Assembly: GCF_036250695.1 (NCBI RefSeq)
Contig: NZ_CP109428.1
Span: 1 to 64,000, forward strand
DNA length: 64,000 nt
From: Streptomyces sp. NBC_01497
GTDB taxonomy: Bacteria; Actinomycetota; Actinomycetes; Streptomycetales; Streptomycetaceae
Direction: 5' to 3'
Position numbers and translations under genes: made by a program. Positions within the stretch are counted from its first letter, which is position 1. The number at the start of each line of letters is the position of its first letter. The notes under the pieces are model-generated. The model was not told the DNA's origin. It worked only from the letters and a program-made list of their open reading frames with translations, and searched no databases. This document shows positions 1-8,948 of the stretch, in pieces.

Positions 1-300
1 GCGCTGCGCGCAATGCAAGCGAACCACCTTGCTGCGCAGGTGGTTGCGCTCCGCTCCGCGGGAGCGCTGGTGGCCCGCTGCGCGGCCACTCACCCCACGG
101 GCTGCGCCCGTGGGTGAGGTTCCGTTCGCTGCGCTCCCGGAACGGGGTGAAGGTTGCGCCTTCGCTGGGGGCTTTCGCTTCGCTTCGGCCCGGGGCGGGT
201 CCGCTGCGCTCCCCGCCTGACGGTCCTTCCGGCTGCGCCTCCAGGCCCGTTGGGGCCCGCTGGCGCGGGCCGGGCTGGCTGCGAGGGGTGGGGGGCTCGT
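1..300. other. Streptomyces-type telomere palindrome cluster (replicon end)
   Basis: Eight closely packed inverted repeats can be read: 22-29/38-45 (loop TGCTGCGC), 46-52/61-67, 70-75/84-89 (loop CGCTGCGC), 89-101/107-118 (one bulge, loop CTGCG), 119-124/138-143, 149-153/159-163, 94-99 paired with 212-217 of the next block (194-199/212-217), and 254-260/265-271. Runs of short palindromes with GCTGCGC-like loops are the hallmark of Streptomyces linear replicon ends, where the 3' overhang folds for terminal-protein-primed patching. No convincing gene lies here. The very first terminal palindrome may be missing or only partly present (bases 1-11 are GCGCTGCGCGC). The helicase gene just downstream supports the call. 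Confidence 0.85.
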
Positions 301-323
301 TCGTGTGGGTTCTAGTGGACCGT

Positions 324-343
324 GTGCATCACGGTTGATGCAC
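324..343. repeat. perfect 8-bp inverted repeat between telomere and first gene
   Basis: GTGCATCA (324-331) and TGATGCAC (336-343) flank a 4-base loop. It lies between the last telomere palindrome and the stop codon of the minus-strand ankyrin gene. It could be an operator, a weak terminator for that gene, or part of the telomere-proximal junction. There is no U-tract after it on the minus strand. Confidence 0.5.
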
Positions 344-427
344 CATGTATTGTTGGCGGAAAGGCGGGATACCCCCAGCCATCCGGGAACCTTTCCGGAA
401 TTCTGAGAGAGGAACGGCGGTTCAGGG

Positions 428-1057
428 TCAGTTGCTTGCGGCCAGGAGCATGGAGATTGTCTCCGTGTACTCTGCTTGGCGCTCAGGAGTGTGTTTCCAG
501 CGGTTGGCGCCACGGCCAGCTTGGGCCAGTGCCTCGGCTATCCGGGTGGCGCCGTGGTCCAGCAACAGCCGGACGACTGCCGGCCTGCCCCCGGACGCCG
601 CCCATTCCAGCGGTGTCCGGCCCCGTCCCACCGACTCCAGGCATGCTCCGTGGTCCAGCAGCATCTCAGCGATGCCCTCCTGTCCTTCGGTGGCCGCCAC
701 CATCAAGGCGGTTGCCCGCCCCTCACACAGTCGGCCATCAGGCTCTGCCCCGGCCTCCAGCAGAATGCGGGCCATGGTCTGCATTCCACGCTCAGCGGTG
801 AAGCGCAGTGGCAGCGTCTCGGCGTACTGCCCGATGGGCTGTTCAGTGTTCGTGCCCGCAGCCAGGAGCAGACAGACAGCTCCGTGCCGCCCCGCCCACA
901 GAGCACGATCCAGAGGAGTACGGCCCTCTCGATCTCTGCCGTCGACCGGTGTGCCCTTGCCCAGCAGACTTGTCATCAGCTCCAGATCGCCACAACCCGC
1001 CGCCTCTACCAACTTCGCTGCCCCATCCATCTCCCGCATCGTCCCCCAACATCCCAA
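428..1057 (-). CDS. ankyrin-repeat protein
   Basis: A 209-residue protein made almost wholly of ankyrin repeats. Recognisable units include GRTPLDRALWAGRHGAVCLL, a degenerate central unit around residues 75-105, ATALMVAATEGQEGIAEMLL and GRTPLEWAASGGRPAVVRLL, each followed by a LLxxGA-type turn. Ankyrin repeats bind proteins and predict no catalytic function. It lacks a signal peptide or membrane segment, so a cytoplasmic adaptor role is likely. It is the only minus-strand gene in the first 14 kb and is divergent from the helicase gene. Methionines at residues 1 and 7 are both possible starts. It may be passenger cargo of the telomere-linked element. Confidence 0.85.
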   Translation of the reverse strand: MGCWGTMREMDGAAKLVEAAGCGDLELMTSLLGKGTPVDGRDREGRTPLDRALWAGRHGAVCLLLAAGTNTEQPIGQYAETLPLRFTAERGMQTMARILLEAGAEPDGRLCEGRATALMVAATEGQEGIAEMLLDHGACLESVGRGRTPLEWAASGGRPAVVRLLLDHGATRIAEALAQAGRGANRWKHTPERQAEYTETISMLLAASN

Positions 1058-1150
1058 CCAGAGCTACGTCCATCACCGCCAGTACACCGCAATCACCTCG
1101 GCTTCATTGTCGGACAACGAACCGTAGACCTCACTGAAAGAAAGTTCTCC

Positions 1151-3802
1151 ATGCCGCACGTACAGCTTCGGAAACACCAACTGGACCAGAAAACGAGTTT
1201 CCGCAGATGGGTAGAATTTACTGCAAGATCATCTCCGCCCCCGCAGGGTGCCCGGGGCACGATCGTCTCCGCGACCGGATCCGGCAAAACGATCACCGCT
1301 GCTGCGTGCGCGCTGGAGTCGTTCGCGGACGGCCGGATCCTCATCACGGTGCCGACCCTGGACCTGCTCGCGCAGACCGCCCAGGCGTGGCGGGCGGTGG
1401 GCCACCGGGCGCCGATGGTCGCCGTGTGCTCGCTGGAGAACGACGCGGTCCTGGGCTCGCTCGGGGTGCGCACCACCACGAACCCGATCCAGCTCGCTCT
1501 GTGGGCCGGGCACGGGCCCGTGGTCGTGTTCGCCACGTACGCCTCTCTCGTGGACCGGGAGGACATCGACGCGCCCGAGGGCCAGCGGAGGGTTCGCGGG
1601 CCGCTGGAGGCCGCTCTGGCGGGCGGGGAGCGGCTCTACGGGCAGCGCATGGACGGCTTCGACCTCGCCATCGTGGATGAGGCACATGGAACCGCTGGTG
1701 ATCTTGGGCGTCCGTGGGCGGCGATCCACGACAACGCCCGTATCCCGGCGGACTTCCGGCTCTACCTCACCGCCACCCCGCGTATCCTCGCCGCGGCCCG
1801 CCCGCAGAAGGGCGCGGACGGCCAGGAGGCGGAGATCGCGACCATGTCGGACGACCCGGAGGGCACGTACGGCGCGTGGCTCGCAGAGCTCGGTCTGAGC
1901 GAGGCCATCGAGCGCGAAATCCTTGCCGGGTTCGAGATCGACGTGCTGGAGATCCGCGACCCCTCGCCTGTCCTCGGGGAGTCGGAGGAGGCGCGGCGCG
2001 GCAGGCGCCTGGCGCTGTTGCAGACCGCGCTCCTGGAGCACGCCGCCGCGTACAACCTGCGTACGGTCATGACGTTCCACCAGAAGGTCGAAGAGGCCCG
2101 TGCGTTCGCGGACAAGCTGCCCGAGACGGCTGCCGCGCTGTTCCTGAACGACGCCTCCGACGCCGATCTGGCCGCCGCCGACAAGCTCCCCGCGTCCTCG
2201 ATCGACGCGGAGTTCTACGAGCTGGAGGCCGGCCGCCACGTCCCGCCGGACCGGGTGTGGTCGGCGTGGCTGTGCGGTGACCACCTCGTAGCCGAGCGGC
2301 GGGAGGCGCTGCGGCAGTTCGCCAATGGCATCGACGCGGCCGGGCGCCGGGTGCACCGGGCATTCCTCGCCAGCGTTCGCGTTCTCGGTGAGGGCGTGGA
2401 CATCACCGGCGAGCGGGGAGTCGACTCGATCTGCTTCGCGGACACCCGCGGCTCCCAGGTGGAGATCGTGCAGAACATCGGCCGCGCGCTGAGGTTGAAC
2501 CGCGACGGCTCCACCAAGGTGGCCAGGATCATCGTGCCGATCTTCCTGGAGCCGAACGAGGACCCGAACGACATGGTCGCCTCCGCCTCGTTCCGCCCCC
2601 TTGTAGCCGTTTTGCAAGGGCTCCGCAGTCATGATGAACGACTCGTTGAGCAGCTCGCCTCCCGCGCCCTCACCAGCGGCAAGCGCAAGGTCCACATCCA
2701 GCGAGACGAGAACGGCCAGATCATCGGCGCCGACGGCGCGGGCGACGGCGAGGACCAGGAGCACGACGACACCCAGGCCGCCGCCGAATCCGCTCTGCTC
2801 CACTTCAGCACTCCCCGGGACGCCGCCACGATCGCCGCGTTCCTGCGTACCCGCGTCTACCGGCCGGACAGCCTCGTCTGGCTGGAGGGCTACCAGGCCC
2901 TGCTCCGCTGGCGGGCGGAGAACGAGATCACCGGCCTCTACGCCGTTCCCTACGACACAGAGACCCAGGTCGGGGTGACGAAAGATTTTCCCCTTGGGCG
3001 CTGGGTCCACAAGCAGCGGAAGGCGCTGCGGGCCGGGGAGCTGGAGGAGCGGCGCAAGGAGCTGCTGGACGCCGAAGAGGCCGGGATGGTGTGGGAGCCG
3101 GGTGAGGAAGCCTGGGAGACCAAGCTCGCCGCGCTGCGCTCGTACAGGCGGGCCACCGGGCACCTCGCACCCCGTCAGGACGCCGTGTGGGGCGAGAGCG
3201 AGGCCAAGGGCATGGTGCCCATCGGGCAGCACATGGCCAATCTGCGCCGCAAGGGCGGCCTCGGGAAGGACCCCGAGCGCGCCGCGGTACGGGCCGCGCA
3301 CCTGACCGCCATCGATGAGGACTGGGACTGCCCGTGGCCGCTGGACTGGCAACGCCACTACCGCATCCTCGCCGACCTCGTCGACGCCGACGGCATGCTG
3401 CCGCAGATTGAGCCGGGCGTGCTCTTCGAAGGTGATGACCTTGGCCGATGGCTCCAGCGGCAAGTCAGCTCCTGGACGGAGCTGCCGAAGGAGCAGCAAC
3501 AGCGCCTGTCCGGGCTGGGCGTGAAGCCTGCCGAACGGCCCGTCCCGGCCACCACGACCAAGGGCTCCGGGAAGGCGTCGATGGCCTTCCAGCGGGGCCT
3601 TGCGGCTCTCGCTCAGTACATCGCCCGCGAAGGCCACGACCGCGTCCCCAGGGCTCATGCAGAGCGGATCACGGTCGGCGGCGAGGCTGAACCGGTGACC
3701 GTGAAGCTGGGCGTGTGGGTCTCCAACACCAAGACCCGCCGCGACAAGCTCGCGCAGGAGCAGCGCGCTGCCCTCGCGGAGCTGGGAGTCGAGTGGGCAT
3801 GA
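1151..3802 (+). CDS. telomere-proximal DEAH-box helicase with C-terminal helicase-associated domains
   Basis: Superfamily 2 helicase of 883 residues. Motifs: Walker A SATGSGKT (residues 40-47), DEAH box VDEAH (175-179), LTATPR motif III (near 206) and QNIGRALRL motif VI (near 441). From about residue 570 it carries several HA domains with the W/LG.W/QR pattern (for example LGRWVHKQRKAL and WPLDWQRHYRILADLVDADG). ATG 1151 is chosen because the N-terminus LRKHQLD fits the family start and an AAAGAAAG purine run lies upstream; the open frame further upstream is antisense to the ankyrin gene. Such helicases sit next to telomeres of Streptomyces chromosomes and linear plasmids (ttrA-like) and are linked to end function or transfer. 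Its C-terminal quarter recurs at 13886-14372. Confidence 0.9.
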   Translation: MPHVQLRKHQLDQKTSFRRWVEFTARSSPPPQGARGTIVSATGSGKTITAAACALESFADGRILITVPTLDLLAQTAQAWRAVGHRAPMVAVCSLENDAVLGSLGVRTTTNPIQLALWAGHGPVVVFATYASLVDREDIDAPEGQRRVRGPLEAALAGGERLYGQRMDGFDLAIVDEAHGTAGDLGRPWAAIHDNARIPADFRLYLTATPRILAAARPQKGADGQEAEIATMSDDPEGTYGAWLAELGLSEAIEREILAGFEIDVLEIRDPSPVLGESEEARRGRRLALLQTALLEHAAAYNLRTVMTFHQKVEEARAFADKLPETAAALFLNDASDADLAAADKLPASSIDAEFYELEAGRHVPPDRVWSAWLCGDHLVAERREALRQFANGIDAAGRRVHRAFLASVRVLGEGVDITGERGVDSICFADTRGSQVEIVQNIGRALRLNRDGSTKVARIIVPIFLEPNEDPNDMVASASFRPLVAVLQGLRSHDERLVEQLASRALTSGKRKVHIQRDENGQIIGADGAGDGEDQEHDDTQAAAESALLHFSTPRDAATIAAFLRTRVYRPDSLVWLEGYQALLRWRAENEITGLYAVPYDTETQVGVTKDFPLGRWVHKQRKALRAGELEERRKELLDAEEAGMVWEPGEEAWETKLAALRSYRRATGHLAPRQDAVWGESEAKGMVPIGQHMANLRRKGGLGKDPERAAVRAAHLTAIDEDWDCPWPLDWQRHYRILADLVDADGMLPQIEPGVLFEGDDLGRWLQRQVSSWTELPKEQQQRLSGLGVKPAERPVPATTTKGSGKASMAFQRGLAALAQYIAREGHDRVPRAHAERITVGGEAEPVTVKLGVWVSNTKTRRDKLAQEQRAALAELGVEWA

Positions 3803-3895
3803 ATGCTGCTTGATCGGTGCGCAGACCCCTCCGTTCCGTAACTGGGTGTGGCTCGCAGGTGGTTACGAGAAGCGGGGCCGACGGAGTGGGGTGGC

Positions 3896-6800
3896 ATGAG
3901 CGGCGAGAGTAAGGCACCGGCAGCAGTTGAGGGGCTCGCGCTGCCGAGCGGTGTGCTGCGCGTGGGACCGCTGCAGGGCGAGATGACGCAGTCGTTCCTG
4001 ACGCGGCTGGCGGCGCGCTACGGCATGGCGTTCAGGGACCTGCTGGCGGCGGTCGTCGATGTGGACGGGCTGCCGAACGCGATGGGCAGGGCGCAGCTGG
4101 ACAGCGAGATCTACCTGAACCAGGAGGCCCGGAACCGGGTAGCGCAGCTGTGTCGCGTCCCGGAGGATCGTCTGCTGCGGGCGCTGCCTGCCTGGGCGCA
4201 GGAGGAGCCCCGTCGACGGTTCGCTATAGGGCCGGCAGCGCAGTTTCACCACACCGCGGAGAAGGTTCGGTGCTGGGGGCCGGCTTGCCCTGAATGCACG
4301 GCGCGGCGTACCGGAAGGAGGGAGACCGCTCGCCTGTATCTGGGGCCGCAGCAGCGGGTGTGCCCGTCTCATCGCCGGTGGCTGATGCATATCCCGGGCA
4401 CGGCGGGCCGAGTGATGGACCTGGCCGGGTGCGGGCAGGTGCTGGACGCCCAGCGCCGTCACGTGAGGCTGCTGCGTCGTTCCGCGCTGGCGTCGGATGC
4501 TTTTGAGGTGGCGCGGGCGGTGGCGTCGTCGTGGTGGTGGCAGACGTGGCCGCAGGAGCATTTGTGGTCGGCGCGGCTGCGGAGCCTGGACAGTGACGGC
4601 TTGGACCAGGATGTGTGGCGGGTTGTGGCTCGGGAACTGGTGATCTATCCGGAGACCGTTGCTCTGGCCACTCTGCTTGCCAGTGACGGCTTCCGGCGCC
4701 GCGTGGTGGCCGATGCACAGGGCCATCTTCCTTTTCGCCTGGCTGATCTGCCGTCGCTTTTAACTGCTGTTGCGGGCTGTGTGCGGAGGCCTTGGTACGT
4801 GGAGCAGCTGGCGCAGGAGACGTCAGGTCCTCTCTTTGCGTGGGCTTATCAGTGCGTGCGGGCACAGGGTGGGACAAGGGCTGCGGAACAGGCGATGTGG
4901 GCGGTGGCTCCGGCGCACCGTCAGCTCCCTCTGGTGGACGAACTCGCGGTACGGGCGCATGTGGGGTCCGGCGGCCGTAGCGCGGAAGGCAAACGGCGGC
5001 GCGGACACAGCCGGCAGGCGGACGAAGCCTTCGCGGCCGGCCTGGTGCATGCCAGCCGCTACGTGCGCGAACACGGCAATCTCGCAGTCCCGCAGGACAC
5101 CGTGATCGATTCCTATCGGCTTGGGGAATGGCTGAGCAACGTCCAGACCAGAGCGTGGGCAATAGGGCCGGACCGTGCACAGGCTCTCGCGGTTTTGGAC
5201 CCGTGGTGGAACGTCCCCTGGTCGGTGCAGTGGCAGCGCTCGTACTACCGGGCGCGCGATCACGCCGCAGTCGCCGGCCCGCCCGATGCGGCCGCGGGAT
5301 TCCCCGGCACCCAGATCCTCAACGGCGAGTGGCTGTATCTGCAGTGCACCCACTACAGCACTCTCCATCCTGAGCAGCAGCGTCTGCTGGCGGACATCGG
5401 GATCACGGCCGAGGCGGCCCGCACCGCTCTGCCGCGGCGGATCCCCATCCAGGCCGGCTTCGAAACGGGGCTGACGCACGCCAGGTCCTACGTCGCCGAG
5501 CAGGGTCACCTGGCCGTCTCGGGCAAGGACGCGATGTACCAGGGGTATCCGCTGAGGTCGTGGCTCGTGCACCAGCGCCGCAGGGCCCGCGAGAACCGGG
5601 AACCTACGGAGCACTCCCGTGCCCTCGACGCCGTCGACCCCTGGTGGAATCCGCCCTGGGTGCTGACATGGCAGCGCTCCTACGCACAGGCCCGGCGGCT
5701 GGTGGAGAGCCGGGGCGGGCTCGATGTGGGGGGCGGCTTTCCAGGAGTCGAAGCAGATCTTGCCCTGTGGTTGTCGCGGCAGTGCGCCGCGTATCGGCGT
5801 CTGGACCCCGATCAGCAGCGCCTGCTGGCAGACATCGGCATCACAGCCGAGGAAGCCGCGAAAGTGCAGGGCGGGTCCGGGGCATCCCAGGCCGTGAACG
5901 AGCAGATTGCTGCTGCCGGTCTGTGGGCTTTGGACGGCATGGCCAGTGCTCGTTCCTTCGCCGCGGTAAACGGGCACCTTGCGGTTGCCTCCGAGTACGT
6001 GCACGACGGGTTTGCCCTGGGCCGCTGGCTGGTGGAGCAGCGCCGCCAGGACCGTCGGCACGCTCAAGCCACCGAAGGCGTGTGGCTGCGTGGCCGGCTG
6101 CTGGCCGAACTGGATCCCTGGTGGAACCCGCCCTGGCCCTTTCCCTGGCAGCGGAGTTACCAGCGGGCCCGTAAGCGATGGCGGAAAGGCCAGCTGAACG
6201 TGCTTGGCCCGCATCGCGGCAGGGACGAGGACGAGGTGACAGTGTGGCTGCACCGTCAGTGCGTCCAGCACGACGTTCTGCAACTCGATCAGCAGAGTCT
6301 CCTCGCGGACATCGGCATCTCCTCTGCCGTCGCCCGCGCAGTGACCGAAGCCGATCGAAGCCCCGCCCGCGTAGACACAGGGCTCGCCCACGCACGTAGC
6401 TATGCCGCCGAACACGGGCATCTGGCCGTGGCCGAACGGACCCGCCACAACGGCTATCCCCTCGGTACCTGGCTCCTACGCCAGCGACACCGCGTGGCTG
6501 ACGGGCGCACCGATCCGGCCCGGATCGCCGCGCTGAACGCCCTTGACCCGCACTGGAACCCGCCCTGGCCCCTGGCGTGGCAGCGCGCCTACCACCGGGC
6601 ACACGCCGCCCCTGCCAGCGGCAACCTGACCGTGGCCCAGCGACGCTGGGCCACCACCCAGACAAGGCTGTGGGACAGCCTCCATCCCACCCAGCAAGAG
6701 CTCCTGGCCAACCTCGGCGCCACGCCCGCCACCGAACCCGTACCGGCTCCTACAACCGCGCACCGCTATCCCGCAGGCGAAGGCCTCCCCCACGCCCGTG

Positions 6801-7171
6801 CCTACGCCGCCGCCCACGGCCACCTAGCCGTGTTCAAACACACCCAGCACCACGGCTTCGCCTTGGGGCACTGGCTCATCCAGCAACGGCGCAAAGCCCG
6901 CGCTGGCCTCCTGTCCGCCCTCACCCTGCAAGAACTCACCGTCCTCGACCCCTGGTGGAACCCGCCCTGGCCCTTCGCCTGGCAACGCAAGTACCACCAG
7001 CACCGCACCCTCCGCACCACAGGCCAGCCCCTCCCGCCCGAGCTTCAGCGCTGGGCCCGTAAACAAACCGTCCTCTGGCACCAACTCCACCCCCACCAAC
7101 AGGCCCTGCTGAGCACCATCGGTATCCGCCCTGAGGCTTCGAGTCGGCAAGGCACCTTGCGTGAAGCGTGA
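3896..7171 (+). CDS. TniQ-type zinc-finger protein fused to five helicase-associated repeats
   Basis: A 1091-residue protein. The N-terminus (about 20-250) is TniQ-like: GPLQGEMTQSFLTRLAARYG, then a zinc finger (C-x4-CPEC near 126-135; CPSHRRWL near 155). From about residue 377 to the end there are five repeats of 135-160 residues. Each has GL.HAR.Y...GHLAV...G..LG.WL..QR, then DPWWNPPW...WQR.Y, then W...Q...L.P.QQ.LLADIGI. These match the HA domains of the neighbouring helicase. ATG 3896 is preferred over GTG 3848 because GGAG lies 9 bases upstream of it. TniQ proteins are target selectors of Tn7-like transposons, and HA domains are associated with telomeric helicases. A role in directing transposition to telomere DNA is inferred. 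It lies 93 bases after the helicase. Confidence 0.85.
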   Translation: MSGESKAPAAVEGLALPSGVLRVGPLQGEMTQSFLTRLAARYGMAFRDLLAAVVDVDGLPNAMGRAQLDSEIYLNQEARNRVAQLCRVPEDRLLRALPAWAQEEPRRRFAIGPAAQFHHTAEKVRCWGPACPECTARRTGRRETARLYLGPQQRVCPSHRRWLMHIPGTAGRVMDLAGCGQVLDAQRRHVRLLRRSALASDAFEVARAVASSWWWQTWPQEHLWSARLRSLDSDGLDQDVWRVVARELVIYPETVALATLLASDGFRRRVVADAQGHLPFRLADLPSLLTAVAGCVRRPWYVEQLAQETSGPLFAWAYQCVRAQGGTRAAEQAMWAVAPAHRQLPLVDELAVRAHVGSGGRSAEGKRRRGHSRQADEAFAAGLVHASRYVREHGNLAVPQDTVIDSYRLGEWLSNVQTRAWAIGPDRAQALAVLDPWWNVPWSVQWQRSYYRARDHAAVAGPPDAAAGFPGTQILNGEWLYLQCTHYSTLHPEQQRLLADIGITAEAARTALPRRIPIQAGFETGLTHARSYVAEQGHLAVSGKDAMYQGYPLRSWLVHQRRRARENREPTEHSRALDAVDPWWNPPWVLTWQRSYAQARRLVESRGGLDVGGGFPGVEADLALWLSRQCAAYRRLDPDQQRLLADIGITAEEAAKVQGGSGASQAVNEQIAAAGLWALDGMASARSFAAVNGHLAVASEYVHDGFALGRWLVEQRRQDRRHAQATEGVWLRGRLLAELDPWWNPPWPFPWQRSYQRARKRWRKGQLNVLGPHRGRDEDEVTVWLHRQCVQHDVLQLDQQSLLADIGISSAVARAVTEADRSPARVDTGLAHARSYAAEHGHLAVAERTRHNGYPLGTWLLRQRHRVADGRTDPARIAALNALDPHWNPPWPLAWQRAYHRAHAAPASGNLTVAQRRWATTQTRLWDSLHPTQQELLANLGATPATEPVPAPTTAHRYPAGEGLPHARAYAAAHGHLAVFKHTQHHGFALGHWLIQQRRKARAGLLSALTLQELTVLDPWWNPPWPFAWQRKYHQHRTLRTTGQPLPPELQRWARKQTVLWHQLHPHQQALLSTIGIRPEASSRQGTLREA

Positions 7172-7411
7172 CGGTGAGACTTCCGAGAGTGATCACGTAG
7201 GGCGTGCCGATGGCCAAGATCTTTTCCCAACTCCCCCTGTCTCCCGGCCTGTCGCATCGCCTTCGCAGGTCACAGGGGTAGCAGGAGGTGGCAGGAAAAA
7301 CGGTCTGAAGGTGGCTCCGTCGAGTAGAAGTGACGGCCCCAGGAGGACGGGGCGCCTGGGCATCCGCTGCAAAAGCGCCCGCCGGGACGGCGGACACGAG
7401 ACCGTGGTGAA
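7172..7411 (+). other. 240-bp intergenic region upstream of the transposition operon
   Basis: No gene is supported here. The segment separates the TniQ-HA gene from the tniQ-tnsABC operon and probably carries the operon promoter. An 84-codon open frame crosses it but has no recognisable domain and no good ribosome binding site. It does not contain the GTGAT-type repeats found at 13717-13885. Confidence 0.5.
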
Positions 7412-8818
7412 GTGACCCATCACCCCGGCCTGCTGCGGACAGTTCCCCTTCAGGGGGAGACGACCTCGTCGCTGATCTGCCGCATCGCGGGCCGTTACGG
7501 GATGGAAGCGAAGGTGTTGCGGTCGTGCTGGCAGTGGCGCAACTACCCGCCGGGGCACGACGGCGGGGGCACGCGGGCCGACGCCGAGGTGCTGCTGAAC
7601 CCGCCCGGACGACAGCTACTGGCAGGCATGTGCGGCGTCGAGGAAGACGTGCTGGCGCGGGCGTTGCCGTCCTGGGGACAGCAGGACGCCAAGCTGTCGG
7701 CCAGAAAGAACAGCGTGCCGGCGGCCGCGTGGCGGACCGGGGGTGCGGTCGCCGGGCCGGTCGCCTTCGGCTGCCGTCTGTGCGCGGCCCGGCGCGCGGG
7801 GACGGCCGTGCGGGTGGTGCGGTACGCGCCGCGATGGGAGCGGGTGTGTGTCCGGCACGGGCGGTGGCTCCTGGACGCCGACGCCGACCAGCCTCTTGAG
7901 TATCTGGACGTACGGGGTGTGCCGGAAGTGGCCGCGGCGCAGCGGCGGTGGACTGGTGTGACGCGGCGGGCGGTACGGGCTGGAGCGGAGCCGGAGAGGG
8001 TGTTCGCTCTGGCTTATGCGGTGGTGGCCCGGTGGTGGGAGCAGGCTCTGCACTGGGAGCGGGAGACGCTGTGGCCTCAGCGGCTGCACCAGGTCGCGGG
8101 CGGCAACGCCGGTACAGAGCTGGAGCGGTGGCGGATCGTGGGCCGGGACGCGGTCGTCTTCCCCGAGGTGGTGGCCGTGGCCGACGCGCTGCTGGACCCG
8201 GCGATGGCCGAGCTGGTGTGGAGGGACAGCGGTGCCGGGCGGCCGCGGGCGCTGCCCTCCGACGGGGCGTTCTGCCGCCGACTCGGTGAGCGCGTCGGGC
8301 GGGGGTGGCTGGGGCCGCTGGCGGCAACCGACTACGGCGGCCCGCTGACCTCGTGGATGGGCGCCGTCATCCGCATCCGTCGTGGCGCCGGCGGCCCGCC
8401 CGGCTACGACAACGATCCGTGGTGGCTGCGCCAGGAACACCAGCCCGCGACCATGGCCGGACAGTTGCGCGTCCTGTCCAAGGAACGTAGCGCGCCCGGC
8501 TCGGGCACCACGTGGCGCTCTGCGGTGCCGGCCGAGCAGCGGGCGCTGATCAGCAGCCTGGTCAACGACGCCGAAGAGCAGCTGACCCAGCTGCGCGGCG
8601 CCCAGTACGGCAAGACCGCCGACGCCGCGCAGCAGTTGCTGGGCAACCTCGGCCATGCCGCCACACTGATCGAGCAGGCCGTCCGGGAGAGCGCAGCAGC
8701 AGCCTTCGCGGCCGGGATGGCGCTGGAGGACCTGGCGCGCTGGGCCCGTCTGCCGGCCGATGTCCTGGCCGAGGCACTCGCGGACCAGCGCAACGAGCGG
8801 CCGGGAAAGGAGCGGTGA
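7412..8818 (+). CDS. tniQ: TniQ family target-selection protein
   Basis: 468 residues, opening with the same signature as the previous protein (VPLQGETTSSLICRIAGRYG), then a degenerate zinc finger CRLCAARR...CVRHGRWLL (about 121-155), and an all-helical C-terminal half. TniQ/TnsD proteins recognise the insertion target and recruit the TnsC ATPase. Unlike its 1091-residue neighbour it has no HA repeats, so the element encodes two different TniQ-type proteins, possibly serving two targets. It starts at GTG 7412 with only a weak GGTGA upstream, and is the first gene of the run with tnsA, tnsB and tnsC; a 130-base gap follows. Confidence 0.85.
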   Translation: MTHHPGLLRTVPLQGETTSSLICRIAGRYGMEAKVLRSCWQWRNYPPGHDGGGTRADAEVLLNPPGRQLLAGMCGVEEDVLARALPSWGQQDAKLSARKNSVPAAAWRTGGAVAGPVAFGCRLCAARRAGTAVRVVRYAPRWERVCVRHGRWLLDADADQPLEYLDVRGVPEVAAAQRRWTGVTRRAVRAGAEPERVFALAYAVVARWWEQALHWERETLWPQRLHQVAGGNAGTELERWRIVGRDAVVFPEVVAVADALLDPAMAELVWRDSGAGRPRALPSDGAFCRRLGERVGRGWLGPLAATDYGGPLTSWMGAVIRIRRGAGGPPGYDNDPWWLRQEHQPATMAGQLRVLSKERSAPGSGTTWRSAVPAEQRALISSLVNDAEEQLTQLRGAQYGKTADAAQQLLGNLGHAATLIEQAVRESAAAAFAAGMALEDLARWARLPADVLAEALADQRNERPGKER

Positions 8819-8948
8819 GTAAGTGTCAGGAGGCAGGCAGGCTCTGCAGGGACCACGATCCGCAGGGCACTACCTCATGGCCCGGCACTCGTGATCAAAA
8901 TCCGTGAAGCGGCCCGCCGCACTGGCAGGACGGGCTTGACTGGGGCGC

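Noticed and set aside
476..1150. 225-codon N-terminal extension of the telomeric helicase
   Set aside because: It is antisense to the ankyrin-repeat gene and unlike any helicase; ATG 1151 fits the family start.
1229..3658. 809-codon open frame on the minus strand opposite the helicase
   Set aside because: Antisense shadow caused by high GC at third codon positions; Arg/Gly/Val-rich with no domain, while the plus strand has full helicase motifs.
7161..7415. 84-codon frame between the two TniQ genes
   Set aside because: Overlaps both neighbours, has no ribosome binding site and no domain.
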